Positions 46,837-55,950 of a stretch of 64,000 bases of DNA are shown one piece after another; within the stretch, counting starts at the first letter, position 1; every line of letters starts with the position of its first letter. This stretch comes from Urophycis tenuis (taxonomy: Eukaryota; Chordata; Actinopteri; Gadiformes; Phycidae): NCBI GenBank assembly GCA_036785325.1, contig JAXIVH010000001.1, positions 19,250,649-19,314,648 on the forward strand. The letters are read 5' to 3'. The notes under the pieces are model-generated. The model had not been told where the DNA came from. It ran no database searches and saw only the letters and a list, made by a program, of their open reading frames with translations. The translations under genes and the position numbers were made by a program.

Positions 46837-48137
46837 GCACGCACGCACACGCACACACACATACATACACACGCACGCACGCACGCACGCACGCACACGC
46901 ACACGCATACACACACACACGCACGCGTGCACACACACACGCACGCACGCGTGCACACACACACGCACGCACACGCACACACACATACACACACAGACAC
47001 ACGCACGCACACACACACACACGTGTGCCGATCAAAGCACATGCAGGGCATTGAGAAAGTGTTTGCAGCACTTTGTGAATTACAGATTTGCAATAACATG
47101 TAATCTCAAAATGCTAACAATTATAGAATAGAAGAATAAAAATGAGTACTCAGACCCGCAGTGCAACATACAAGCCCACCAACATACCGGAAAGACCCCC
47201 CCCCCCCACACACACACACACACACACAACCCCGCCCTACCTTGCCGTAGTCTTCAGGGTGTCTCCGGCGAAGCTTGTTGACGTTGTAAAGGTAGTGGTG
47301 GGGGATGATGAGGCTGCGGAACTCCCCCAGGTCACAGCGGCCGCGGTCCGTCATGCTGGGGATGCAGTCGTCGTGCACCGTGGACTGACACCATATGCAC
47401 CTGCAGGGGCGGACGTGGCGTGAGCGTGACTTCAACAGGCCTGGTAAACGTATAGACGCCTGAGTTAGCGTTGACTCACTCACTGGTTATTTTGAAATGG
47501 GAAGCCAGCTACCATGTACGAAGGTGAAACTTAAAAGGTAGTACTTCTGCACTCAGAAATGTCAGTGTCATATGTTGCCAAAGCCCTGACAGTCAGTCTA
47601 AAAACTTCAAAGTTGTTGTTATAGGAGTGGGGGGCGAATCGGGGTGCTAGGCTGACGACTGAACGGATACAAGATAATTTACCTGAAGTCGCACAGCTTT
47701 GGCTGGGTCCCGCATTGCTGCTCGCACACCAGACAATAACTGGCCAGGGGGACGTTCCCCCGGACCCAGTGGTGCTCCGACGTCCCGTTCGGCCGAGGGG
47801 GAGCCATGATCTCTTTGCACACCAGACTCCGGTCTGCCCGGCGCAGACACTGCTCGTCGGCGCACACTCCGCAGCAGTCGCAGAAGACTCCGTTGAGGAT
47901 GTGCTGGGAGCAGACGCAGCAGTAGGTGGGCTTGTTGAAGAGGTCCGTGTAGTGCCAGCCGTGCTTGCTCTTGCGGAAAAACTCTTTCATGTGTATTTTC
48001 CGCTTGGAGCGTTGGGTGCTGCACCACAAGGTGATGACCACCGGTATGATCACTGCCAGGGATGTCCAGAAGAGCAGTGTCCACTCCTCCCGCGACCCTC
48101 GGTCATCGTGCACCTCGTCTTCATCCATGTTCGACAC
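32909..48137 (-). CDS. dgke: Diacylglycerol kinase epsilon, complete
   Basis: Phosphorylates diacylglycerol (preferring arachidonoyl species) to phosphatidic acid in the phosphatidylinositol cycle, at ER/plasma membrane. Exons, 5' to 3': 48137-47683, 47400-47241, 46761-46642, 45681-45538, 44633-44476, 44134-44086, 43581-43468, 43202-43131, 33680-33553, 33439-33328, 33121-32909. 1725 nt, 574 aa (human about 567). N-terminal membrane segment (WTLLFWTSLAVIIPVVITLW), two C1 domains (HGWHYTDLFNKPTYCCVCSQ; HHWVRGNVPLASYCLVCEQQ), catalytic domain with VLVCGGDGTVGWVLDA and LPLGTGNDLANTLGW, then the accessory domain ending THKTQVLMLYHSGEQTDED. The epsilon-specific membrane segment and SKHGW identify the isoform. 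The C-terminal tail is longer and Pro-rich. Intron 8 carries the BEL element; several introns are repeat-filled up to the splice site. All junctions are GT-AG and in phase. Confidence 0.95.
33684..34099. repeat. (CA)n/(CAGA)n compound microsatellite at dgke exon 9 acceptor
   Basis: About 400 bp of CA, CACG, CAGA and CAGG repeats beginning about 15 bp from the exon 9 acceptor (on the transcribed strand GT/CTGT-rich). It ends exactly where the left LTR of the BEL element begins; the target duplication CAGAT is part of it. Confidence 0.97.
34101..35173 (+). repeat. Left LTR of BEL/Pao element (1073 bp)
   Basis: TG...CA boundaries; includes a short (TTA)n/(TTAA)n tract at 34813-34862 and a 97-codon open frame (34256-34549) that is repeated identically in the right LTR and is not considered a gene. 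Confidence 0.95.
35322..41462 (+). CDS. BEL/Pao gag-pol polyprotein, intact, 2046 aa
   Basis: Single frame without stops or shifts. Domains by residue: N-terminal coiled-coil gag (about 1-170, Glu/Ala/Lys-rich), Pao-type gag core (DUF1759-like, about 255-440: RLPMFSGDMTDYYRWKAEWE), Cys/His zinc-binding region (about 485-570), aspartic protease (DLASDT, Asp649), reverse transcriptase with catalytic YVDD at 1117-1120, RNase H-like region (FSDGSETSYGA, about 1330-1480), integrase with an H2C2 zinc region (about 1645-1690) and DDE catalytic residues Asp1720, Asp1785, Glu1840, then a DUF5641-like C-terminus (WHRTERNVKIGDLVW). Length and order are as expected for BEL/Pao, which encode gag and pol in one frame. 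All catalytic residues are present, so it may be active. Confidence 0.95.
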   Translation: MNSAELAALKGKRSTAQTLFSRRAKKLSLTVELLEKRALIDEIRALGVDFEKVHDTGLEYVDALGEVEDEEEKAEEEAAHAEEKTAKCLATYTETLQLAKETLWTKFGYVDMKLYADGAEEKCAEVEDTDMKELTEEERQVLRESLVERISMLEQKVLEWESLVSGAKTTVYKQQLYKLGNRLQDWWRQKLKRREELGKEQKDEEVDTDGERSESGEGPTRAGRQPQVPRAPAFPNLPYAPPQSIPGMHAGAHGFRPQISLERTRLPMFSGDMTDYYRWKAEWEELEQLGNPQRTAGVTRFHLLASLSDRVKKDLVLSSCASADEMFRRLDNRFGNKAKIVLRISEEVQGLPSVKGNNPRKAIELIQAVERALSNLVILGEEDVIKNRWVAQSLESKLPSSLKEKWIEHKSNAVTGFAPLNHFDCLLHFLKKQEAILEELDLLEASPGEGSSSLKGPADKPERGVKKAYSKATSGQRGSPWKPRSGSCTACADETHAGRLFACKAFREMDLQRREAHLKTHGICNRCLCFHLKDGRCNPKFLCSKMDCRKEESHHYLLCSKSIAREKYAGSEEQGTKRVERKGLGLTSQQEELLAKVTPDLRAQFKKAFSNKASTTICTAGGGLKEYPVIMMLLEVTTNSGQMIGTLIDLASDTNYITNNAAQRLGLIGENIKLIVHGIGGMTTTVTTKRYSLRLRVKTTKGTVTEHKLLCYGLESIAEISQPVTPQQLRKIFPGVAAEELVRPENIDLLISHREGRLVPQPFKMEGDLVLWDGPLGKTVGGTHPDLFEVVDLTLHQSETHFARTMRTSSRVYKEVLVATVGLSEEDPTRSEEVILSNTTATNKEVFEWFKWDSIGAACDPKCGSCKCSKCPPGGKEMTLGEERDLEKIKDCLSYVLADKHSDAPHWDAAYPWKANPAILPDNRRAVEATFRNTEARLAKEPVWKAAYGEQIREMVSRGAAIKLTKKVIEDWNGPIWYISHLVAPNPHSSSTPVRIVWNSSQEFKGMSLNNLLHKGPDVLNPIRGVLLRFRSSLYAALGDVQKMYNSVWLKDEEVHLHRFFWRDDPKDEIDEFAVVRVNIGDKPAGCIAQVAMRETANLPQFASMVAERRILTEDCYVDDILTSHNDLQTLIKMSKGVEEILKAGGFSLKPWVLTGQSGRSEELTDSNNIRSMEPKTLILPNQMPDEENKALGVGYEPESDKLRVLTSVNFSKRRGKMRTGLDLREDEIRNITPDPLTRRMLLSQIAGFYDPTGLASPSKQRGVMLIRESFQEAGRDRPSKDTWDDPLSPRLREAAIQLFEQYVRLGQVRFDRSLTPHGAIGCPMGITFSDGSETSYGAVLYLRWETEQDGVVVKLVESKAKLTPLDQKGDVIKAELCGAVFATRLKTYFEKHCYIKVDRWTHFVDSQTILGAIQKDSYGFQTFFANRIGEIQKAGPVESWRWVKGKDNIADILTRGASPEELAEGSVWQEGPGFLKLPESDWPVKTAQEINPSVTEEIGGLRRKAFSALVTAGPQPRKWSSPTIIALVRLVDPRRISSLARLCGTIAWMRRAVEIWLGSNSQSPVQLKWEARPCLSVDERATAFKDLALAAQDGVEFRDTTLDRLVVQKEEKTGLLLCGGRIQCWDEDRVAVPLIPCQSWLATLLAREEHEENHEGVASTLLRTRRKAWIVQGRRTVKRVLNNCVTCRKQRAEMCRQIMSDLPQERTKRASPFEFTTLDLFGPFEVKDAVKRRTSKKVWGIVYCCMASRAVHADLTDDQSTEGFLQAYSRFVALRGHPRKLWSDRGTNFVGAKPALRELHKHMACLQAASMEDVAAKNGTEWKWEFHPADAPHRNGAAEAAVKLLKRALTSLGGATGSLTWGELQTLFYQAANLTNERPIDARAQEQEDSVEYLTPNSLILGRASLGGDTSGLDLETHPWRRLRAIQIGVDRFWAKWRELAGPNLFVRHKWHRTERNVKIGDLVWIADPNALRGQFRLGRILTVYPDSKGIVRDADITTCAGLPVSLAGGRKKSSSLPRAVIRRDVRRLVVLLPVEDQTPPPQLS
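41668..41712. repeat. A45 homopolymer inside the BEL element
   Basis: 45 consecutive A residues between the gag-pol stop and the polypurine tract. Unusual inside an LTR element and prone to length error. Confidence 0.97.
41787..42863 (+). repeat. Right LTR of BEL/Pao element (1077 bp)
   Basis: Same sequence as 34101-35173 apart from one extra TTAA unit near 42515-42550. Followed by the CAGAT target duplication. Confidence 0.95.
43066..43130. repeat. (CA)n microsatellite at dgke exon 8 donor
   Basis: CA/CACG repeats run right up to the exon 8 donor at 43129-43130 (GT repeats immediately after the splice donor on the transcribed strand). Confidence 0.9.
43725..43915. repeat. Palindromic tandem repeat in dgke intron 6
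   Basis: About five diverged units of roughly 35-40 bp built from CAGTGCAGTG, TTTCCCCCA and CTGCACTGC, so each unit can fold on itself. It lies between exon 7 (43468-43581) and exon 6 (44086-44134). Confidence 0.85.
44192..44288. repeat. (GT)n microsatellite in dgke intron 5
   Basis: About 97 bp of GT repeat between exon 6 and exon 5, followed at 44425-44465 by a (GTT)n run near the exon 5 donor. Confidence 0.95.
44640..45140. repeat. Minisatellite abutting dgke exon 5 acceptor
   Basis: About 500 bp built from CAGGGGAGGAGACAG, CAGGAGACAGACC and CAGGAGACAGCCC modules (units of about 16 and 27 bp). On the dgke transcript it is pyrimidine-rich (CCTCCCCTGG, GTCTCCTGTCTCC) and begins within about 10 bp of the acceptor at 44634-44636, so it supplies the polypyrimidine tract. 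Confidence 0.95.
45685..46047. repeat. Long (AG)n-rich tract abutting dgke exon 4 acceptor
   Basis: About 360 bp of AG/GGGAG/AGGAG repeats starting right behind the exon 4 acceptor (45682-45684). The dgke transcript reads it as a very long CU tract. Arg-Glu and Ser-Leu open frames here are artefacts. Confidence 0.97.
46769..47022. repeat. (CA)n/(CACG)n microsatellite abutting dgke exon 3 acceptor
   Basis: About 250 bp of CA, CGCA and CACG repeats that begin about 8 bp behind the exon 3 acceptor (46762-46763). Confidence 0.96.
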
Positions 48138-49287
48138 GTAGAGTAGCTATAGGTTATGCGCGTCACCAGAACCTACACGGTAAAACTCATTCAACGGGAT
48201 ATTAATTTGCCGTGTTATTTGCATAACATATCCGAACGTCCATGGTCCAGGGTTGTCCGTCGACCGGCAATTTTACAAGTGCGAATCAGAATCACGATTA
48301 AATGTCTGTTTAATAATACGAGTAGGTAGTTTTCAGCCTACCAGCCTCCTTTTTATATAACGCCGCAACCGCTTCCGATATTCCGTTGCTGGATGCTGAG
48401 CCGTCCTCTGAGATCAGCCGTCCGCTGCTTTCCTGTCACTTAACCCGGCCTTTACTCAACGTGCCTTCGGGCTGGAGACCTTCTCTGGTGTCTCCTCACA
48501 CTCGTCCCATGGTAGATCATCCAACACCTCGGAGAACGTCTGCAGCTTTGGTGAAATCAAACCAAACCCTGTAGACATGGACGTCTGTTATCACGCCGAG
48601 GTAACGAGGTAACTACATCACCAGCAATATGCGGAAATGGAAACAATGACGCAGATGTACGTGTTTTGACGCGTGTGTTTTTCTTTTTGGTGGATTAAAA
48701 ACATTGAAGCTGCATGGGGTTTTGCCACATTGTCGCCGATGATATTTATTTTTGAGGAATCAGCCTGATAAAAAACAGCTTTTATTTAGAGAAATCCCTT
48801 ATTCCCTTAGAGACAAAAACCGAATCCCTGAATTCAACATTATGGTACATTTATGGTTTTCGATTTATCAAGTGAAGGTATTTATTTCTAAATGTGTGTC
48901 CGTGCATGCATGCGAATATTGTGCGAATTTAATGACCTAACGATAGTAAAATGGCTATCTGTCAAAAATATATCAACATTGAACGTCATTACCATCTAGT
49001 GGTGAAAATAGTCATTACAATGTTGGTAAACATTCTTGACTGAGGACGAATATGTCGCAATAATTTTGATACTTAATACACCAATACTACCACATTGAAA
49101 TACATGAAATACAATGACGGTATAATTATAATGGCAATAATCACTAGGCATGATTTTTACTTTGTAATTATTTTTTAATGTTTATCTCGATGTCGTGTGC
49201 GTGTAAGTGACGTAGGAAGGCTTGAACTGCCTCAACATCTGGACGTGTTTCAGACGAGTAGAACCTCTGGGAGCAAAGTTGAGCAAG
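48138..49287. promoter_or_regulatory. Shared upstream region of dgke (-) and C17orf67 (+)
   Basis: 1.15 kb separate the two divergent start codons. The part next to dgke (48140-48620) has more CpG and the 5' UTR of dgke; 48900-49200 is AT-rich. Both genes must start here, so it is a candidate bidirectional promoter. No TATA box is convincing. Confidence 0.5.
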
Positions 49288-50188
49288 ATGAAGACATTTG
49301 TGCTGCTTTTCGTCGTCCTGATCTTGGCTGCAGTTTATACAGGTAGGGTAACAATAATAATAATAATAACAATAAAATATAGCAAGATATGTATTTATTT
49401 ATTTATTTATTTATATATTTATTATTTGTAATTATTATTTTAACTCATATTTTGGTGATGCATACTCTCTTACATAATACACATAGTTAATCACATTGCA
49501 AAACAATTGGAATGTGACACTGCAAAAGATGGTGTACAATTAGATGGGTACACTGATCTAAGAGGAGGAGTAGAGGAACAATGAGAGTTTAGCATAACAA
49601 AATGGTAATACACTGTGTGTTCTACTGTGTGTTTCTTGATACTACACTGTGTGTTCTACTGTGTGTTTCTTGATACTACACTGTGTGTTCTACTGTGTGT
49701 CCTACTGTGTGTTTCTTGATACTACACTGTGTGTTCTACTGTGTGTTTCTTGATACTACACTGTGTGTCCTACTGTGTGTTTCTTGATACTACACTGTGT
49801 GTCCTACTGTGTGTTTCTTGATACTACACTGTGTGTCCTACTGTGTGTTTCTAGCGTGTGTGTTGCCACGTTGCCGGGCAGGGCTGCACGGTGGCCACAC
49901 AGCACCAGCCTTGTGTTGATAGAGCTCGCCTCCTTTTCACACACCCTCCTTCCCTGGTAGAGAGGAAGAGAGGGTCAGCCTGCTTCTTTCTGTGGGTCAC
50001 ATGCTTTGGAGGCAAGGCTCCCTGGGCAGAGGGAGGGGGGGGTGAAGGGAGGGGGGGTGAAGGGAGGGGGGGGGGGGGAAGGCGGGGGGAGGAGGGAAGC
50101 GGGCGGGGGGCACTGAATGGACACTTTTGTTTCCTGCAGCCAGAAAAAAAACCTCATTCCTCCTAATAGAGTACTGGGATGGAGAGAG

Positions 50189-50229
<41 letters not shown>

Positions 50230-51129
50230 GGGGGGGGGGGGGGGAGCCTCCTCTGGGACTAAAGCTTTGGGGAATAAACAGCCTCATATGGACCATAATT
50301 TATCACGTCGCACAAGACACACCAACACCCATTACTGTGCTGGGAAATAGTAACCAGATTTTCTCGGAAAGATGAATAACCTATATTCTTACCGAAAAGT
50401 CCAGTTACACAGATTGGAATTAGACTGATGTTTCTTTGTACATCCATCATACAAAATAATCACTTCTTGCAACTACAATTACTTGTCAGGGGGTCTGGTT
50501 AAAGGCTGATAATAATAGCATCAATAAGTGAACATGTTGCTGTGTATGTTGGCTTTGTGTTGCTCTCACCAGATGCCAATCCCATCATAACGGAGAGCAC
50601 TGCTAAGCAGCTTCTACGCAGCAAGCGGCAGGAACGGCCAGCCAAGGCAGGACACCCCGATGAGCCAATGAGGGTAAGGGTCACAGAGGTCAAAGGTCTA
50701 CAGTTACATCGTCAGAGGAACAGTCGGCATTTCAACACATTCTGTGATCTTTAAAACGTCGATATCGTCAGCGTCTTTCAGTTGTGTTTGTTAACCGGAT
50801 GACGACCACTTCTCAGAGTTCAAGAGAACAAAGACTGTTAAAGTGTACATCAGTCAGTGTTGTGACGGGCCAACAAACAGCAGACAGACAAAACGGAGGA
50901 TGGAACATTCCAGATACATTTCACAATTCCACTTGCTGGGAGGGTTGAATAAAAAAAACATTAAACATTTGTCATCTCTGATAAATTATTTGGACACACG
51001 GGGTGAATCCACATATCAATTAGATATGGAAATTACTTTATGAACCAAGGATATATAATTATTATACTAGTGTAAATGTAATGCAAATGAGTACATTTCT
51101 TTCTGCCATCCATTGATCTTCTGACCTGA

Positions 51130-51167
<38 letters not shown>

Positions 51168-51169
51168 GT

Positions 51170-51207
<38 letters not shown>

Positions 51208-51673
51208 TTTAAGGCTCTACACCAAGTCATAAGTAACATGGCATTACAAAGTATCCTATAGTTTACTTTTTAATTTCTTTTTAAAACAATTAGAAAAATG
51301 ATCTAAATAGGCCTATAACCATTGACTGTGAACATAATGGAATAACAACCTATAGCCTATATATTAGGACATTAGGACGTTTCATTCTCGCCGTGTGAAA
51401 TGCAAAAATAATTTTACAAACTCTTGTCAAAACTTTACAAAACAAGATGCCTACATCGGGACACCAACGTTCTCACCTACTGAAACATGTATGAACACAT
51501 TTCTCGGATTTAAACTACCAGCCGAGCTCCCAATGTCTCCATCTTCCCCGTGGTAGGAACACATGCTCCACATGCAGGCGCTGGACCAGAGAGCCCAGGA
51601 GACGAACCTGGAGAACTGGCTCAACCCCCACTGCTACCCGCGCTGCGACCGGAACTACGGACACCCCGTCTAG
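49288..51673 (+). CDS. c17orf67: Small secreted protein, C17orf67 orthologue
   Basis: Exons 49288-49342, 50573-50673 and 51557-51673 (TAG), 273 nt, 90 aa. Begins with a signal peptide (MKTFVLLFVVLILAAVYT), then a basic stretch with a likely dibasic site (LLRSKRQERPAKAGHPDEPM), then the conserved C-terminus (ENWLNPHCYPRCDRNYGHPV), where HC-x3-C suggests metal binding or a disulphide. Strong resemblance to human C17orf67 (KQAKQLLRRRRQDRPSKPGF; LEHWLNPHCKPHCDRN, from memory). Function unknown. Gene order with dgke is as in human. Polyadenylation signal AATAAA at about 51919. Confidence 0.87.
49610..49852. repeat. Tandem repeat in C17orf67 intron 1
   Basis: About seven units of roughly 34-36 bp made of CTGTGTGTTTCTTGATACTA and CACTGTGTGT(C/T)CTA. 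Confidence 0.92.
51130..51208. repeat. (TTA)n then (GTA)n microsatellite
   Basis: Compound trinucleotide run in C17orf67 intron 2. Confidence 0.95.
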
Positions 51674-51792
51674 TGCGGAGCTGGAGGTCAGCCACGTCCC
51701 CGCTGCGGGTAACGGCCCCGGTGTAAAGAACTACACCTGTTGTATGTTTCCGCTTCTAAATAAATAGATAAATAAATAGATAAATAAATAGA

Positions 51793-51827
<35 letters not shown>

Positions 51828-53689
51828 AGGATGTAGTGGTTCCTTTATCAGTCACTGTGCTCCTCTGTTTCTTTCCGCAGAAGATGCTTCCAGATGTCCA
51901 GACGACGACGACCATGATGAATAAAACACGAGCGCGTGCATGCTTATGTTGTGCTGTTTTCCTGTCGGCCTATCAAATGATTCGCCTTATAGCGATATAA
52001 ACATAGATCATAAAAATAAAAAGGCTTCATGCATGTAGGCCTTTATATTCTAGGTTTGTGATCTCCTAAACTCTGTATCTGACTTGTGTGTAACATTGTA
52101 AACTACAAATATAATGACACAATAAATGCAAATATTACTACATTGTCGGTTTGACGGTTAATGGCAGTCAATTGCTTCTGGCCTAAATAAATGTAATTAA
52201 TCCGGGTCATCGACATCGACCACAAAAGCAAATCTGCCAGATCCCCTGGTTTTATTCTCAAAGCAGGGATTTAAAAACGCTTACGTGCGTGTAGCGCACT
52301 CAGACAGCGCAACTATTCTGTTTCATCTCATTTTAACCTTCGACCAACTCCCACAGTCCATTTATTTTCCAAAACAAACCAGATTCATTTTGTTTGAGGA
52401 ACTCACATTTTGTTTTGTTATTTTTAATCGTTGAACTGTTTCAACAGCCATTGGGATGTTGAAACAAAACGGACAAAAAAGTTTTTCATTAAACAAAAAT
52501 GACTAATAGTCTTATAATAGCTTAAAATAATAATGGTCCATGCTGATACTGATTTTGAGATTTATTTGAGAACGAAATAAATAATTGAGCATTATCGCGG
52601 GCTGCCACGTGACTCCACAAATATGACGAGCTGCGTGAATCTAAACAGGCATACTTTTGTCGATCTAGACAAGACATAACCTATATGCTACCCCCATTTC
52701 AGGACATGCCAACAAATTAGATACTGTACAAAAGGTAATGTTCTAATTTATCATTGATGTCATTCGACTTTTATAAAATGCACCATATTGAACTGAATGA
52801 CAGGCCTATTCCCGTCTTATTTGGTTACAACGTGAATTAAAGCACGGATCCTGCATTCGGCCTACGACGTACGATCATTTAAATTATTATTCAATTATTA
52901 ATCTCAGCTCGATAGCTATACTTGTTTTGTAATTAAACAATTATTCTAAATTAGGGTCCAACTCTCTTGGTCGGCGGAGTGGAGCGTAGGTCTACGTTTT
53001 TCAACAATTAAAACCGCTTAATAGGCAGACGCATATTGACCCATAGGTTGGTTGTAAAATAAGATCAAATTAACACACGAGTAACTTTCTAGAGGCCTTT
53101 GGTTTTGTATGAAAAATGTAAATGTGAAAAGACATGTAGGTTTAGCATTCAGCTTTTTTTTATTTTTCCGCCATATTTCGTTTACAATTCAAAACGAATT
53201 GGGCCCATTCTGTCAAACCAAACGCAAAACACAATACAACCAGAACTAATCCATTCATTCCTTATTCAAAGGAAGAAAAAGTGCAACAAATTGTTTTCAG
53301 TTGGGGACATTCGAGATTACATGCTCTAGTCCACTTCCACACATTCAATGTAGGCCTAATTTACCGTGCCCCCAAAGACTATAGGCTTGATCAATCGTTT
53401 CGTTTGTTTTTTACCAACCTTAAATTTCATTTTTATAGTAAAACTATGATTGACTCCAAGTATGAAATTGAGAAAAAAAGAATGCTGAAACCTTACAAAA
53501 TAGTATAATTTACAAGCTCTGTACATAAGGTAGGCCTACCTAGCTGCAGGAAACAAAAAGTGCCACTTTCATGATTGTTAATATACATTGTGAAATTAGA
53601 TAGATTTAATTTGATCTATACACACACATATATATATATATATACACACACACATATCCATCAAAATGTATGCACGTTTTACAACGGGC
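51674..53689. other. C17orf67 3' UTR and intergenic sequence
   Basis: Contains a (TAAA)n/(TAGA)n run at 51757-51828, a possible alternative 3' UTR acceptor (TTCTTTCCGCAG at 51879-51890) and AATAAA at about 51919. The rest, 52000-53689, is AT-rich with no coding exon recognised. Confidence 0.65.
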
Positions 53690-53819
53690 CTTTAAAGACG
53701 AAAGCAGTGGTGTACACACACACACACACGCACGCACACGCACGCACGCACGCACGCACGCACGCACACACGCACGCACACACTCACACACACTCACACA
53801 CACTCACACACACTCACAC
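53690..53819. repeat. (CA)n/(CGCA)n microsatellite directly after the cbx8 stop
   Basis: CA, CGCA and CACT repeats (53713-53819) touch the cbx8 stop codon, so the cbx8 3' UTR starts with a GT-rich repeat. Confidence 0.92.
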
Positions 53820-55950
53820 TCATCTCTGGTCCTTGAAGAAGCCTTGAGACGAGCTGCTCTCCTTGATGGTGACGGTCAAGAAGTTGCTCGTCACGTCCGT
53901 CACCAGAACCTTCTCCACGTTGGCCAGCGACGGCCGCCACTTCACCCGCTCCCCCTCAGCGACCGCCGGGCTCGGCGACAGCCTGTCCAGGAAGGCCGGC
54001 TTGTCGGCGGCCCGGAGCGGGCCGAGCGGGCCGAGGGGGCCCAGCGGGCCCAGGGGGCCCAGGGGGCTCTTGGACTTGTGCTTGAGATGTGCAGTCCTGT
54101 CCGGCTGCTCGGGGCCGTCCCCGGGCCGGTGCCTGGCGTGGACGGCCTGGCGACCGGCCGCTCCGTAGGGGAGAGTCCGGAAGTGCGCGTGATGGCGGTG
54201 ACGGTGGTGGTGGTGGTGGTGGTGTTTGTGGGGGTGCCCGCGGTTCTGATGGAGTCTGTGTTTTAACGGGCCGGCGGCAGAGCCCCTCCCCACATCCCCG
54301 TGGAGCGTGGCCAGCTGGGCGGAGGTGAAGCCGGCTGCCTCCTCTTCTTCCTCCTCCTCCTCCTCCTCCTCCTCCTCCTCCTCCTCCTCCTCCTCCTCAG
54401 CTCTCCTCTTGTGGGGATCGGAGCGTGTTGGCGGTTGACCTTCTCGGCTGATCTTGAACTGCAGCCTGGGCTTGGGGCCCCTCTTCTTGGGCCCCTGGAC
54501 CAGACTGGCGGAGCCGCGGTGCTCCCGGTCGGGCTCCGGGGGCCAGACGCGGACGCTCTGGCCCCGGTTGACGGTGCTGGGGGGGAAGATGGTGGGCACC
54601 ACGGCCCTCAGGCCCTCCCTGGCCCGCGGTGCCACCACCGGCTCCTGGCTCTGGTAGGTGATACGCATGCCGCGGACCGCCTCGCTTCTGAACTCATAGG
54701 ACCTGGCTTTGGCCTGAGCCTTGGAGCAAAATAAATGACACACAAAAAAAACACATTAGTCGTCGACTTGAATTGTGTTATTGGTTAAATGCGCCAAAGT
54801 AAATTACAACAATTAAGAAAATCAGAACCAGAACTTGCCTAACAAAAATGGGACATGAACGTGAAGTTCATGAGGTTCAAATCTGTCCTTTGAATATGCA
54901 ACATGAGGCTTATATATTTTGGAGGAATATGTATATGGGATGAAATAAATACAATGGTTTAAAATTAAATCAAGCAAGTACACATCGCGAGTGAAGCCAC
55001 TGGTACATCTGCTTCAGTTCTAAATCTAATGAAGCGAGCGAGTGCGTCAGCGCCGTCGCCGACTGATGATGATAATAACAATAACAGACGGCGGCTCTGC
55101 TGACAGTGAACAGAGTCGCCGCAAAATTGCTTCGATTATCATAGGACTAGAAATACACACTGCAGCTGCTGCAGCTTACCTTCACTAGGAAAGTCTTCGG
55201 TTTCGGCCCCCTCTTTTTGGGCCCGTAAAGTTCCCTCTCTCGCTCCCTACCGAAAACAACAACGCACATCCATTTTACGTGTCAGGGGAGCAAAGTTCAC
55301 CTTGCATCGATTATTGGGAATCGAATAATATAATCACTTGGATTAAAACCTAACGTATAACCCCTTACCTCTCCTCAAACGCAACGAAGAGACGGGAGTC
55401 CAGGATGTTCTCTTCTGGCTCCCAGGTGCTATATCTACAGAAGGAATGAGGCGCACGTTTCACTCCCCGCCACGCCAAAATAAACGGCGAGCCGCGTCCG
55501 CACGGTGCGAGCAGACAGCAGCTACTGCCGTAGCATTAGCCACAGAGCTAATACGTTCGGCGTGCAACGCCACAGACTGCCAGGTCGTGCTAGCGGTAGC
55601 TAACGACAGCCCCGAAAGAGGAGACAGCTCACGCATGCAGGCGACTCCTTCCGACAGCGCTCTCAACTCATGATCGCTATGATGCAAATGACATATTGAT
55701 GACTTACTTAGGGGACCAGCCTTTCCATTTCACCAAGTACTCCATTCGACCCTGCGCGTTGTCAGGAAACATAAAACACATGACACTTGGTTAGCCTCAG
55801 GGAAATGCGAGTGTGGTGGTGGTGGTGGTGCATTGAATCCAGTAGTTAGTAAGCGGAGCAGCGTGATTGTGTTCCTCCTACCCTCCTTATCCTCCGCTTG
55901 ATGATGGATTCGGCAGCGAACACGCGCTCCCCGACCGCAGACAGCTCCAT
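53820..55950 (-). CDS. cbx8: Chromobox protein 8, Polycomb PRC1 subunit, complete
   Basis: Binds H3K27me3 through its chromodomain and tethers canonical PRC1 for gene silencing in the nucleus. Exons: 55950-55882, 55751-55708, 55434-55369, 55246-55180, 54719-53820. 1146 nt, 381 aa (human 389). Chromodomain at residues 10-60 (MELSAVGERVFAAESIIKRR; GRMEYLVKWKGWSPKYSTWE), AT-hook-like KKRGPKPK next to it and again KKRGPKPRLQF in exon 5, and a C-terminal Pc box that binds RING1 (WRPSLANVEKVLVTDVTSNF, then LTVTIKES and QGFFKDQR), which distinguishes CBX8 from CBX2 and CBX4. Fish-specific oddities: a run of about 21 Glu (54338-54399), a His-rich stretch (about 54200-54245) and GPLGPLGPL repeats (about 54030-54070). 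Confidence 0.95.
54338..54399 (-). repeat. GAG-codon repeat in cbx8 (poly-Glu)
   Basis: On the coding strand a GAG/GAA run giving about 21 Glu, inside exon 5 and in frame. Confidence 0.95.

Noticed and set aside
55446..55687. 75-aa frames on both strands upstream of cbx8 exon 3
   Set aside because: They sit in the cbx8 intron between exons 2 and 3, lack a recognisable family, and overlap CpG-rich promoter-proximal sequence.
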